64,000 nucleotides of DNA from assembly GCA_034509735.1 (NCBI GenBank), contig JACGWO010000012.1, positions 19,745,188 through 19,809,187 on the forward strand, written 5' to 3'. Under the pieces are notes generated by a model that saw nothing but the letters and a program-made list of their open reading frames with translations, did no database searches and was not told where the DNA came from. A program made the translations under genes and the position numbers. The stretch is from Sesamum alatum. Its lineage: Eukaryota > Streptophyta > Magnoliopsida > Lamiales > Pedaliaceae. Of this stretch, positions 49,764 to 61,274 are shown in pieces. The number at the start of each line of letters is the position of its first letter. Position 1 is the stretch's first letter.

Positions 49764-52411
49764 GGCAAAATTTCATTTTTAGTTCTGTAAGTATAGGTAA
49801 GTTGCACTTTTTGTCATTTATCTTTTAAAAAACACGTGATTCAGTAAGTTTTATAATTTTGACACATTTAGTCCTTTAATTACCTAGTGATCAAATTAAG
49901 TCCTACATTTATTTGTATAAATCACATTTAGTGTAGTGTTTATTTTGTTGAAAATTTTTTGATAAAATTTGTGTAGTGTTTATTTTGTTGTATTTATTTG
50001 TTTTGTTTGGGAAAATTACCCATTTGCCCTTCAATAATTAAATAATAGGGACAATAATGTCACCTACCCCATTGAAGAAAACCCATATTCAAAGTAAGTA
50101 TTTTGTTTGTTCTTCAGCTCCTCAACCGTTAGTTGAAGTAATTCAATTTAGTTCAAGTAATTTCACCTCCTCCAGCGTCGGTAATAACATTCAATTTGTT
50201 TGAAATAATTTTTTAGTTCTTTATTGAATTGGAGCTTGGATCTGTAACATTAAACACCGAAAAAAAATGTGAAGACATTTTATTAGTAAAACCTACCAAG
50301 ACGAAAAATAATAATAATAAATATTAATCGGTTTTCACATTGAAGCATATTAATCGATGGAAGCTATGTTCTTATATAGATAAACTCTAGAATACAAAAT
50401 GGAGTCCAAGAAGAAGAATGGGAGAAGATGAAGAACTCACCTTGTTCTTTGGTTCTCTTCTCGTTCGGTCCAAGTGCAAGAATGAAGAAATGAGGGTGAA
50501 AGTGTGTTGATGATTGAGTAGTAGGTGAACTACTTCTTTGTCCTATTTGATTTTTACCACCAGCATTAATTGTTGTATAAAATATTATATAACTAAGTTA
50601 TGTAAATGTAATAGTGATTAGTACCGGACCCTGAAATTATACAGGGCCCCCATACATGATAGTAAACAACATATTATCCTATACTAATTTTTTTATTCAG
50701 GCTAATAACTCAAAGTAAATAGGGCCTAAATATATTTATTCATTTGAAAGAAGATGAAATCCCTAATTCTCCAAAATCCTCTTGTCGCCTCAAATCCTAA
50801 GGCCATGTTTGTTTGTCAGGAATGGAATATGATAGCCAGAATAAAGTTGCAGAGAATTTAATAAATCATCGGCCAAGTCTAGGACTAAGAAATTGATTTA
50901 ATAAATTAAAGCACTGAATGTGTTTTATAGAAATAAATGTAGGACTTTTAATTTGACAATTAGGAAATCAAGCGACTAAAAATGTGTCAAAATTATAAAG
51001 GGATAATTACATATACTCCTTCACTTATTGTTTATTTACATAAATCACCTCTGCCTTTTGAAAAATTATAAAAACCACCCCTAATAGTCTTTAAAGTCCA
51101 AAAATACTTTTATTAACTTGGTCAAATTTTAATATAAACATGACAAAAATGCCCTCAGGGTGCTTTTGTAATTACCAAAATGTAGAGGAGTGTCAATGTA
51201 ATATTTATGAGGATGAGTAATATAATTTCATATTTTATTTTATTACTTACATCAAACTTAAATTTAAGTTTAAATCATTTTATTAACTTTTTTTATTGAA
51301 TCTTTACATAAGTTACACCTTTTAAATAATTGAAATATTAAATTATTCAATTAATATATTACTAAAAATTAATTACTAGGCTATATATTTAAATTAAAAT
51401 TATCACACTTGTATAAATTATTTTAGATCTTAAAATTAAAAGATTATTTATCCACTATGTTTATTTGTATCTAAATTTTACTATAATTAATAAATTATAT
51501 ATATGTATATATGTTTATATATTATAGATGTATAAATATATATTTATATATATATATATATTTATACATATATATAAAATATATATTTATACATATATAA
51601 TATATATTTATATTTTTGTACATACATGTTTAGATAGCAGACGAAGGTAGAGGAGGGTGAAAACGAAGGTGAAAGCGGAAGAGGGGCTGGGCGTAGGCGG
51701 GGAGGCGACGAGGAGGGCGCAAGCAGGGCGGCGGGGGTGAGGGATAATAAGAAATATTAATATTTAAAATATTTTTTAATAAATAAATTATTTATTTTAC
51801 TAATTCTGATATGATTTATATAAAATTCATAAATTATTTTGAATTATAATATATTAAATTTAATAAAATTTAATAATAAATAAAAATAGAGGATAAATAT
51901 TTTTTTAATTTTAATAATTTAAATAATTTATTCAAGTATGATAATTTTTTAATTTAAATTATAATCTAGTAACTAATTTTATAAATATATATTAATTTAA
52001 TGTTTTAATTATTAAAAACTATAATTTTATATAGAAATTCAATTAAAAAAAGTTAATAAAATAATATAAATTTAAATTTAAGTTTGATATAAATGATAAA
52101 AAAATATATGGGTCATATTACTCATCCTCATAAACATTACATTAATACTCCCTCTACCTTTTGGTAATTAGAGAATCACACCTAAGGGTATTTTTATCCT
52201 TCAAAATTTATATTAAAGTTTGACCAAATCAATAGGGGTATTTTTGGATTTTAAAAGCTGCCAGAAGTGGATTGTGTTAATAGACAATAGATGAGGATGT
52301 GTAAATATAACTATCCCAATTATAAAACTTAAGATCAAATGTGTTTTTTTAAAAAGATAAAAGATCAAAAGTGCAACACACCTATACTTACAAAACTAAA
52401 AATAAAATTGT
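49764..52411. mobile_element. Mutator-like foldback element with another inserted in its right arm
   Basis: The left end GGCAAAATTTCATTTTTAG and the inverted right end (ACAATTTTATTTTTAG) are followed in both arms by TTTTGTAAGTATAGGT-like and ACATTTAGTC-type sequence. Arms are about 200 bp (49764-49965; 50890-50999 plus 52318-52411). The 9-bp flanks GAAAAATAA at 49755-49763 and 52412-52420 are identical. The right arm is interrupted by the complete element 51000-52317. The interior (49970-50880) has no transposase. Confidence 0.7.
51000..52317. mobile_element. Long-terminal-inverted-repeat Mutator-like element, nested
   Basis: 1,318 bp, starting GGGATAATTACATATACTCC and ending AAATATAACTATCCC. 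The arms pair imperfectly over about 450-500 bp each (for example ATGAGGATGAGTAATAT near 51220 against its inverse at 52115). The 9-bp flanks AATTATAAA at 50991-50999 and 52318-52326 are identical. Between the arms lies an AT-rich spacer plus an unusual G-rich patch (51637-51743). No transposase is present. It sits inside the arm of 49764-52411. Confidence 0.8.
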
Positions 52412-52472
52412 GAAAAATAATTAGGTGATATGAGTCGGAAATGAGAATTATACTTTTAGTTCTCAAACTATA

Positions 52473-53201
52473 GGACGATGGCATTTTGCACCACATGATC
52501 ATATGCTTGCACAATGTAACCCTAAATTGTAAAATATAATTTTGCACCCTTCAATTGTGCATTAATTGGCAACATACACCCTTTGCTTGTTTTTGGCATG
52601 TAATGGAAAAATTGTGGCAGCCTGAATATGAATGGCTTTTTTGTTTAATTATTTTTTAATAGATTTCCTTTAAATGTGATTATGTACTATTTTTTTTTCC
52701 TCATTTACCCGTATTGCCTTCTCTAACAAGACTTCTATTTTTCTCTTTCCCATTTCTATTTAATACTTTTGCTAATCAAGTACCCACTACTCCTTGGAAG
52801 CCAAATATTGTTAAACATTTGCTAATTAAATAGATGAAAAAAAAAAGTAAAGTAAGAGAGGAAAGGTGATAAAGAAATTAAAGGGCAAAAAAAAAGAAGA
52901 ATCATTATTTCTTAGAGTGCTAAATAAATATTGTTTAAACAATCATAATTACTTTATGAAAATACAAAAGGGGTGTGATTTTCTTGGCACATAATTGAAG
53001 GGAATGCAATTGAATTAACAAAAATAAAACCCTTCATACTTAAGCCAACGTAATTTTCCGGCAAGAAAATTCGTCGAAAAAGAGTGGAGGGTGCATATTG
53101 TCAATAATTTTACAATTGAAGGATGTAAAGTGCCATTTTTATAATTTAAGGTTACATTGCGTAAAAGTACTATAATCTCGGGTGCAAAATGTCAATCACC
53201 C
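52473..53201. mobile_element. Mutator-like MITE with perfect 9-bp target duplication
   Basis: 729 bp, starting GGACGATGGCATTTTGCACC, with inverted right end GGGTGATTGACATTTTGCACC minus its first base in the match. Both arms continue with CAATGTAACC(C/T)TAAATT and CCTTCAATTG. CAAACTATA is at 52464-52472 and 53202-53210. It interrupts the left arm of 52437-54540. Confidence 0.75.
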
Positions 53202-53882
53202 CAAACTATACTACTAATTGGCTTTTGGTCCTCAAACAATCAACAATGACGATTTTGGGCATCAAACAATCATTTTTATGGAATTAGACCTTTTCATCAT
53301 CTTGCCGTTAAGTATAATGGAAAACCTCATGTGCCAAAGCAAGTAAGGTTGCTTGGATAGAAAAAATACTACCATTTTCCGCCTTAAAATGTTGCCCTCT
53401 TTAAGTTTTAACAAGAACGTACTTAATTTCCGATGTTGTATAGGCAAGAATGGGAAGTATTAGCAAAGAAAAACCTCAACAAACGAATTCAAACTCTTCT
53501 TCTAAGAAAAATATTCTACTCATTCTCAAGTAAATTCAAAAGCCAAGTTTCCATTATTTTGCATATGTGTATTTGAGCTCTCATTATTGACATCATGGAC
53601 TCCTCGCAACCCGAGTAGAAGGGAGAGAATTTCGATAACCTTACCCCCATAGTTTGGACAAAAATGATATCTTCTACCTATATTGAGCAAAGTTCATGAT
53701 GTCAACAATGGGGCTCAAAGCCACAATTGCAAAAGATTAAGCTTATGAGTTTACCTAATAATGGGTGGAATATTTGTTCCTTGAATAAGAGCTTGAACTC
53801 ATTTTTGAGGTCTTTCTTTGTTTTTTACCACTACAACGTCTGAAAATGAGCAAAAATGACTTATTTCTTCTTAAACCTTGAA

Positions 53883-54316
53883 CACTACAAGAAAATATGA
53901 TATTAGTGACAAAATACCAAATGATAATTTAAAAGTTGTCACTAAAAATGGGTATTAAGTGACAATAATTTTCATCTTGTTATTATATAATTATTAGTGA
54001 CAAAAATTTATGTATAAAATTGTCACTAAATACAATTAGTGACACATCTATAGTGACAACACAATATAGTGATAACAATTATTTATTGTCACTAGGTTGT
54101 CACTATACATGAGTCACTAATTGTATTTAGTGACAACTTTGTGCACATCTTTTTGTCACTAATAACAATTTTTACAAAATAATAATAATTATTAAAATCA
54201 TAAAATTTATTATTGTGATAAAATAAACATTTTTGTTACTAAATATATATAATTATTGATAATATTAAAATTGTCACTTAATTTTTTTGTTGCTAAGTTT
54301 TTATTTTCTTTTAGTG
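53883..54316. mobile_element. Non-autonomous CACTA element
   Basis: 434 bp. It starts with the canonical CACTACAAGAAAA and ends TTTTCTTTTAGTG, flanked by GAA on both sides (53880-53882 and 54317-54319), the 3-bp duplication of CACTA elements. Inside, TTAGTGACAA/TTGTCACTAA-type subterminal repeats occur more than ten times in both orientations. It encodes no transposase. Confidence 0.85.
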
Positions 54317-54540
54317 GAAGAAGACCACTTTTCAAGTGGAAAATGGTAGTCTTCTTCCCTCCAAATATCTCCACATGCTTGGCACCTGAAATTTTTTGAT
54401 ATATTGACGGCAAGATGATAGAAAAGGACTGATTTCGTCGAAAATATACTATTTGAGGACTAAAATTGTCACTTTTAATTCTATGAGAACCACAAGCGAA
54501 TTAGTGGTATAATTTGAGAATAAAACGTGTAATTCTTCCG

Positions 54541-55602
54541 TGTTGAGATAAGTGATAATGCATGGGGGAAATTTTCATTCAAAAAAATTTTAAAAAAAGA
54601 TGTTCATACTTTTCAGAGAACTTGAATTTGTACTTCTTGGTTGTAGAATTATGACTCCCAAATTGATCAAGCAAAAACTTCATCTACATGTTGGCGGGAA
54701 TTTAAATTAATTTAATCAAAATATTAAAAATAACTCAAAGGTTATGAAGTACACAATAGATGAACTCATCTATTTGAGCATCTACATTTTATTATTAAGT
54801 GATAATATCTTTTTGGTATCTTATTTAATTATGGTCTGTCATTTATTTTTATAATTTTGAATTAATTATTTTTTTTAACTTCTTCATTTATTATAATTTT
54901 CCATAATAACTTCCGTTTTGGGTTATTTTTTTTTTGCCTCATACATTTTTTGATTTCTCCAACATTATGTATTATCTTTATTTATCAATAAATTAGAATG
55001 TTTTTATAAACTTGTTATCTTAAATATATATATATATATTTGTAGGTATCTATTTACTCTATAAATATTAAATAATATAATTTATATAAATATTATTTTA
55101 ATTAATTTTTAAATTATGCACGTACATAAAATGTGCCACAATTACTAGTATAGATTTTAAATTTTCAAGATTAAATGGTCGAACCCAAATAAACCAAAAG
55201 TTCACTTGAATCATACAAGAATGATTGGGGTGAACTAATTAAAATCAAGAAAATAATACAATACACAGACTCATTTTATAAATTTAAAAAGAAATCAAGC
55301 AGTATGTTCGTTTGAATTTGATCTGTCAATTAATTGCGGCCCTCAGTAGAAATATATCCCACTAACCCATTAATTTTCATACTTTCTTATCATTCTACCA
55401 ACCTATTTTATTTATAAATATATTTTAAAACTATTTAATCTTATTAAGTTACAAGTACATTACTGTTTTTGAATTAAAAAAATAATATTTTATTTTATAT
55501 ATTTTTAGGGTGAGCTCCTTAGAATAACTATTATGGTTGATAAAATGTGAATTGACTATAATGCCCTTTAATTATACTTATTTATTTCACAAATAACCAT
55601 AG
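54541..55602. other. AT-rich intergenic DNA
   Basis: No gene. A Helitron-like end (ATGCACGTAC...CACAATTACTAGT) lies near 55117-55151, similar to the 3' ends clustered at 8-9.2 kb. Otherwise nothing is recognised. Confidence 0.45.
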
Positions 55603-55610
55603 TTCTTTAA

Positions 55611-56134
55611 GGGCTTATTTAATATTTGAATGAAAAAAATAAAAAATAATAAAAATAATATTAAAATAAATAAAATTATAAAATTGGTGCAAGTCGAACT
55701 TCGCAAGTTAATTTTTCAATAAATTAATTTTTGAATCTTTTTTGGTGTAAATTATAAATTTTTTGGTGTAAATATTAAATTATTTGTTAAAATTACAATT
55801 GTAATGTTTAAATTATATATTATTAACATAAATTTTATATTATTAAAATTAAAAAAAATTAAAAATTAAAAGTTGAACTCTAGTAGTTCGATTTCTAATT
55901 TAAAATTAAAAAAATATATATTTAGAAATCGAAGTCCTAGAGTTCGACTTGAAGTCGAATTTTGGGATATCGACTTTCAATCAATGAAAGTTGAACTCCA
56001 GGAGTTCGACTTCGGTTTTACAATTAAAAAAAAAATATGAAGTCAAATTTGTGAAGTTCGACGGGCACTAATTTTATAATTCCATTTATTTTAATATTAT
56101 TATTATTTTTTGCATTGAAATATTAAATAAGCCC
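55611..56134. mobile_element. Foldback MITE with perfect 8-bp target duplication
   Basis: 524 bp. It starts GGGCTTATTTAATATTTGAA, and the right end is its near-perfect inverse (TTGAAATATTAAATAAGCCC). The arms pair over about 100 bp to the GTGCAAGTCGAACTT / AAGTTCGACGGGCAC words. TTCTTTAA is at 55603-55610 and 56135-56142. The 8-bp size suggests hAT, but the ends are not typical hAT, so the superfamily is open. The centre repeats AGTTCGACTT-like words. Confidence 0.75.
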
Positions 56135-56142
56135 TTCTTTAA

Positions 56143-56592
56143 GTAGTTTTTTATAGTTTCTTAATTATACACATTAAATACCAAATATTTTATTAGTTTT
56201 GATAAGTTATTCTTTTATCTTTTTTTCTTTTATTCAATTAAATAAATATAATAAAATAATTAAATTATACCTACATATCAAGTGCGTTTCAATAGCTAGT
56301 TACTAAGATTGACGGGTGTAGAGTAGCCTTCTTGACGTAAAATATGTATATGAACTAAACAAACCCTACATATGAAAAATAAATGATAATTGAATTTGTT
56401 TTCTTGCTTTGTTCTATTTCCTCTCCGTTGTATTATTCTTTTTATTATTTTAAAATTCACAATGCTCTTTATAAATTCATTGTATTATATTCATAATAAC
56501 CATCACACATTCATAATATTTTTTGTATTTGATTAATATGTTAAAACTATATAAGTATTAAAGAAATTTTTATTTTATTTTCCACACGCGTT
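56143..56592. other. AT-rich intergenic DNA
   Basis: Nothing recognisable apart from a weak Helitron-like end (AAGTGCGTTTCAATAGCTAGT near 56280-56301). Confidence 0.45.
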
Positions 56593-56597
56593 GAATA

Positions 56598-57486
56598 AGG
56601 CCTCGTTTGATTTGTGTGATAGGATTAGGCATGATGTGACTTGATGTGATAGAAAACTGAATGATAATTAATCTTGTCTTACATTATATATTGTTTGGTT
56701 TGAGGTATTATATAAAAGATATCCAATGTGATAATATGATATGGTGTTTGGTTGAACGGATTATAAAGTTTGATTAAATGTAAAAAGACTGTTAAGGGTA
56801 TCATCTTTTAAGTTATTTACATTTTTATATTGTACCTTGTGAATGGTTACAAAAAATTAAAAAAAAAACTTTAAATTATTTATTGAAATACAATTGCTTA
56901 AAATAAAATAAATTTGTGAATATTTCCTTTTTCCTATATTTATATGAAGAGTTTCTAAATACTGATTTAATTTAGTAACTACTTAAACAACAAATATTTT
57001 TTAAAATTCCAGAAAAGAAAGAAGTACAATTTTTCATAATATTTTATTATTTTATTATTATAATTTAAAAAATATATTTTTTAATCATGCAAGTAATTCT
57101 CATAATACAAACACATCAAAGTTTAAAAAGTTAAAAGTGTTTTTTAAATTTTACATGTATTTAAATAGTTGTTTCAGCGGTCTGTTGAAATTTATCATCG
57201 GCAGAAAAAACAAATGACAGAAAAAAAAAAAAAAGAAGCGAAAGTAGAGACGAGGGAGAGAGAGAGTGTGTAGAAGGGTAAATTAGAAATAATAATAATA
57301 ATAATACCAACTTCTAATTGGTGGTATTGTGAATGATAGGTGGTGGGTGTGATCTACTATCCCTCAAATTGTGATAAATAAGACCAAACCCGGTATTAAT
57401 ACTAGGCCTTAATATTACTAACCAATCGCCTGATTAGTCATGATAAAATTATTTATTATGCCTAATCTCGCGAACCAAATGGGCCC
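56598..57486. mobile_element. MITE ending in the RPL28 promoter region
   Basis: 889 bp. The left end AGGCCTCGTTTGATTTGTG and the inverted right end (GGGCCCATTTGGTTCGCGA) match, and both continue to GATTAGGCAT. GAATA occurs just outside both ends (56593-56597 and 57487-57491). The 5-bp flank match is atypical, so the superfamily is unclear. It is non-coding, with a short (TAA) run near 57290-57305. Confidence 0.6.
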
Positions 57487-57705
57487 GAATATGCTACAAC
57501 TGCTATTAATTAATTATTTTTCAAAAAGAGTGATCAAAAGAAAATAAGAAGGGGGTATTTTAGTAATTTGAGGTAACACTGTACCTCCCTAGGGTTTAAA
57601 ACCATCCCCACATATATTATTGAATTGCTTCCTCTCAACAGTTCGCTTCACTGCCAAAGCCGTCAGAGCAAAACCCTAGAATCTCCATTCCTCTCTCTCT
57701 CTAAG
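57480..57705 (+). promoter_or_regulatory. RPL28 promoter and 5' leader
   Basis: Motifs typical of plant ribosomal protein genes are present: a site II-type TGGGCC (57480-57485, at the very end of the MITE), a telo box TAGGGTTT (57590-57597) and a second AAACCCTA-type box (57671-57678) in the leader. A leader exon then ends AAG/GTAAAC at 57705, and an 83-bp leader intron (57706-57788, acceptor TTTAG) precedes the ATG. The transcription start is probably near 57610-57650. Confidence 0.6.
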
Positions 57706-57804
57706 GTAAACCCTCGATCGTCAAGAGAATTTGTGTGTGTATGCCTTTGTTCTGGTATTGTAATCATGTGTTTCTTGGTGTAATTTAGGGTTCGCGTTTG
57801 AGAA

Positions 57805-59789
57805 ATGGCGACGGTGCCGGGGCAGCTCATATGGGAGATCGTGAAGAAGAACAATTCGTTTTTGGTGAAGGAGTTTGGGAATGGAACTGCTAGCGTAAAG
57901 TTCAGCAAGGAGCCCAACAATCTCTACAACTTGCATTCCTTCAAGCACTCAGGTATATATATATATATATATATATTGTTTTTCTGGGGTATTTTTCCTG
58001 CCATTTGCTTCAATTTATTTGATTTGCTCGTCAAATGTGTTATTGGAATCGGTAATTGGTTGGGTTTTTAGAACGTTATTAATAGCTGAGCGATGAGTTC
58101 CCCTTTGTTTTGAATATCAGGAATCTTTCTGGTGTTTTTGAATGATACAGTATTGGCGAGTGAAAGATCTTTGATTTTGTTTGCTTTCAAGTGAATATGA
58201 GCCGGAAACATTACGCCTCTAGGAAATTTCACCCTATATTTGAATAATAATATTTGTATTTTTTGTGGACTTGATCATAATTTGATGATGCCATGTGAAT
58301 CGCTAGTTTACAAATGGAAATATTATTGTAGGGTTGGCAAACAAGAAAACAGTGACTATTCAAGCTGGCAAGGATCAGTCCGTGCTGCTTGCAACAACAA
58401 AGACAAAGAAACAGAACAAGCCCGCCAGATTGCTTAACAAGTCTCTCATGAAGAAAGAGTTTCATCGCATGGCAAAGGCTGTTTCAAACCAGGTATAAAA
58501 TTTTTATTTTTTATTTGTTTGCTCTATTTTCTGCTATATTAACACTGAGATTTAATTTATTGCTATCTTACTGCTGGAAATTAGTTTACACTTGTCAAGA
58601 TTAAGTTCATTGTGCTCAAGCAATTAAAATTCAGTATGATGCTCAGTTTGTGGTTCATGGTGAATGAGGCTTGAACTTTTCATTTACATGCATTAGTAAC
58701 TCTTTTGTTTAGATCCATGTTCGCTCTTCTTTACTAAATATACGTTATATACACCATAGTAGTCAGTGGCGCACGGCGCGGCGCGCGCTTTTTAAAAGCA
58801 TGGCGTGAGTATACAAAAATAGACTATGTATTTATATAAGTAGTATGCTCCAATGAAACAATGTAAAAGAAGTTAAACATAAAGATTAAATAACATACTC
58901 AACTTAAAAAAAACCTTTGTATAATTAAAAACAACTAATGTTAAAGCCTTATAAGAGAAAAAAGATGTTGAAAATCTCAAATAAATCCTAAATAGTATAT
59001 CAAAAATAAATTTACATTGTCAAAGTTCAAGAAAAATATGTAAAGAAGCAAATTTCAGAATATTAGAAAACAGAAACAAAATTTCAGAAAGTAAATTTTG
59101 CTAATGTTAAATTTAAAAAACAAAACCTAAGGGGTTGTTTTCTCATGAATGCAGCAGCAGCAACAGTTGGGGGGGCTTTTAGAATTCTTAGGGAGTCTGT
59201 TGGTCTTCTCTTTTCTTTCAGCTGCCACTTGTGTTTTTCATTAATGCAGCAGCAGCAGGGGGGGCTTTTTGAATTCTAACGGACTCCCTAATTTTTTATT
59301 TTTTTTTGTGGGCCCAGGCCTAAACAGGCTTGGGCTCACAAAGGCGCGCCTGAGCAGCGCCTGGACAAAGGGCTGCGCAATTTGTAATTTAGGGCGAGAA
59401 GGCTGCGCCTTGAGCGCCTCTCGCCATGGCGCACAGCAATAGCGCGCCATTGACTACACTGATATACACAACACTTGACTCTGATAATTGTTCAACTTTT
59501 CAAATTGCCACGGCTAATATACATTCATAATATGGTAATCAAACAGTTACGCTATTTGGTACTTGTTTACTAGGGAAAAGGATATCCTGGCTGTATTGCA
59601 CCTGTCAATTTCCATATGAATTTTGTTTTCTTGTTCGCATATTGACTTTGCCTTTGTTGAGTGAAGGTGGCGGATAACTACTACAGGCCTGACCTGAAGA
59701 AGGCAGCCCTTGCAAGATTGAGTGTTGTGCACAGAAGCCTCAAGGTTGCCAAGTCTGGCGTGAAGAAGAGGAATAGACAGGCTGCTTAG
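57805..59789 (+). CDS. RPL28: 60S ribosomal protein L28 (eL28), 3 coding exons
   Basis: Exons 57805-57952, 58332-58492 and 59667-59789 join in frame to 143 residues, the normal length of plant eL28. The sequence reads [19 protein letters not shown], then [49 protein letters not shown] and ends [15 protein letters not shown]. It is a basic structural protein of the large cytosolic ribosomal subunit. Donors are CAG/GTATAT and CAG/GTATAA; acceptors are TTGTAG and GTGAAG. The ATG is the first in the leader after the leader intron. Telo boxes and a site II motif upstream suggest growth-linked expression like other ribosomal protein genes. Intron 2 (58493-59666) contains a complete hAT-like element, but splice sites and frame are intact. 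Confidence 0.95.
58755..59461. mobile_element. hAT-like non-autonomous element in RPL28 intron 2
   Basis: 707 bp with ends CATAGTAGTCAGTGGCGC and, inverted, CAGTGTAGTCAATGGCGC, and a perfect 8-bp duplication ATATACAC (58747-58754 and 59462-59469), as for hAT elements. Both ends are unusually GC- and CpG-rich (GCGCGGCGCGCGC near 58775; GGCGCGCC near 59343). The interior has a repeated GCAGCAGCAGCA...GGGGGGGCTTTT block (about 59153 and 59247). No transposase; the open frame at 59241-59450 (-) is a by-product. Confidence 0.85.
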
Positions 59790-61249
59790 GTGACCCATAG
59801 AATTTGAATAGCAAATGGGTATTTAACGTTGCTATTTAACGTCCTTTCCAGGCACATGTATGCTTTATCGAACACCAAAGCTTTTGCAGTTTTTCTTTCC
59901 ATCAAATTTCACATTAGTTGAAGTTATGGCATCTTATGTTTGCAAACGAGTTGTTCCTGGAATCCTGTTTGAGAATTTTGATTCTCTCTAGTCATTGAGA
60001 ATACATTATTTGTCCCTTGTTGGAATTCAAGAAGATTTTAACTGGCACTTGGTGTCTTCATGAGTTGCTTATTCACCGTATTACTGGCAGATGATGTTGG
60101 CTACGTCAACTTTTCATCATCTAATCTTGATCCTCCCGGTCCAGAACACTAGTTTCGTCTGTTGATAATATGTCTTGGTACAGTAACCAGAATGGCTCAA
60201 ACGGTGTTATTTTAGTTTACATATGGGCTTATATCCATCCAATCAGCAACCCTCACGTGTTTGACTTCAATCTAACGATTAGAAAGTTAAACAAATAAGC
60301 CATGTATACTTCATTATATTAGGTTAGATATCCTCGGCTGTTCTAAGTAGTGGTTGTTTATTATTTTTGGTCAAGCCTAATATTAAGTGGGCTGGCCTGA
60401 TGTTGAGTCTCAGATTTGGGTGATTGTAACCTATACCACAACCTTGTATTAGAAGCACAGGTGGCCCACCGAATTTGTGATAGTGTTTGGTTGTCAATTT
60501 TTGGGCGTGAAATGTCTTTGTTGCCCTTATAATTTGCTTAATTTACCACCTAATTCCTTTGGTGCAACTGACACAATCATTTTGATTGGTTTGTTCTTCT
60601 CCCCTGCACTAGTCTTTCTCTTGTTCGCTTAACATGTAAGCTCGTTGGCATTGTTTTCTTTGCCTTTCTCCCTACAAGATATTGTCTTTCCTGTTTGGAA
60701 TTTCTTAATGGCCAAAACCTGAACGTGCAATATTTTTCTCTTCTAATGCCCTGTTGGTGTCCGTTCTCAAACTGTGTACATTATCCTAATGTAGTTTTCC
60801 CTCGATATCTTTTAGCAGCTCAAAGTTCTTTCCTTCTTTCAGCACCTGCGAGTAGCATACAGAGCCTCAATATCTTCGACATCCAGGTCAAGTGAGTTGG
60901 GCAACCTCGACAGGATGTGCTTTCTAACTTTTTGCCCTGCTTAATTTTAATTGAAGAATACATTGTCAAAACTATGGTTCTATGTGATTAATTATTTTAG
61001 CCTTTCTTACATATACTTTTTCCTAAAAAAGAATGCAGGTAATTTTGTCGGCAATAGGTTATTAATCTTCGTATATGCTCACTTGCACCCAAGATGAACA
61101 TGATTTCCTCCTGAATTTGAGCCCATTACAGATTGGATTATCGATTTGGCCAAAAAAAATTCTGAACTTTTTTGAAGTATCACTTGACGGACTGTTAATA
61201 ACCTAGTTGCTTTGTCTTCTATAAGTTTTTTTTGTCAAAGCTTTCTAGT
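59790..61249. other. RPL28 3' UTR and intergenic DNA
   Basis: The first 200-300 bp probably form the RPL28 3' UTR. Beyond that no coding exon or element boundary is recognised; the frame at 60695-60895 (+) has no domain. Confidence 0.45.
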
Positions 61250-61274
61250 AGTTTATTTTGTTTTCATTTATTTG

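Larger units (their letters stand above)
52437..54540. mobile_element. Foldback element hosting two further insertions
   Basis: The left arm (GAATTATACTTTTAGTTCTC near 52445, continuing after an insertion at 53211 with CTACTAATTGGCTTTTGGT) pairs with the right arm (54300-54530, inverse AATTACACGTTTTATTCTC and CACTAATTCGCTTGTGGT). Pairing reaches the ATCATCTTGCCGT words (53297 and 54405) and ACTACCATTTTCC (53367 and 54340), about 250 bp. No target duplication is clear. A MITE (52473-53201) and a CACTA element (53883-54316) lie inside. Confidence 0.6.

Noticed and set aside
59241..59450. 69-codon minus frame in the RPL28 intron
   Set aside because: It falls entirely within the GC-rich non-autonomous hAT-like element; composition reflects the repeats, not a gene.
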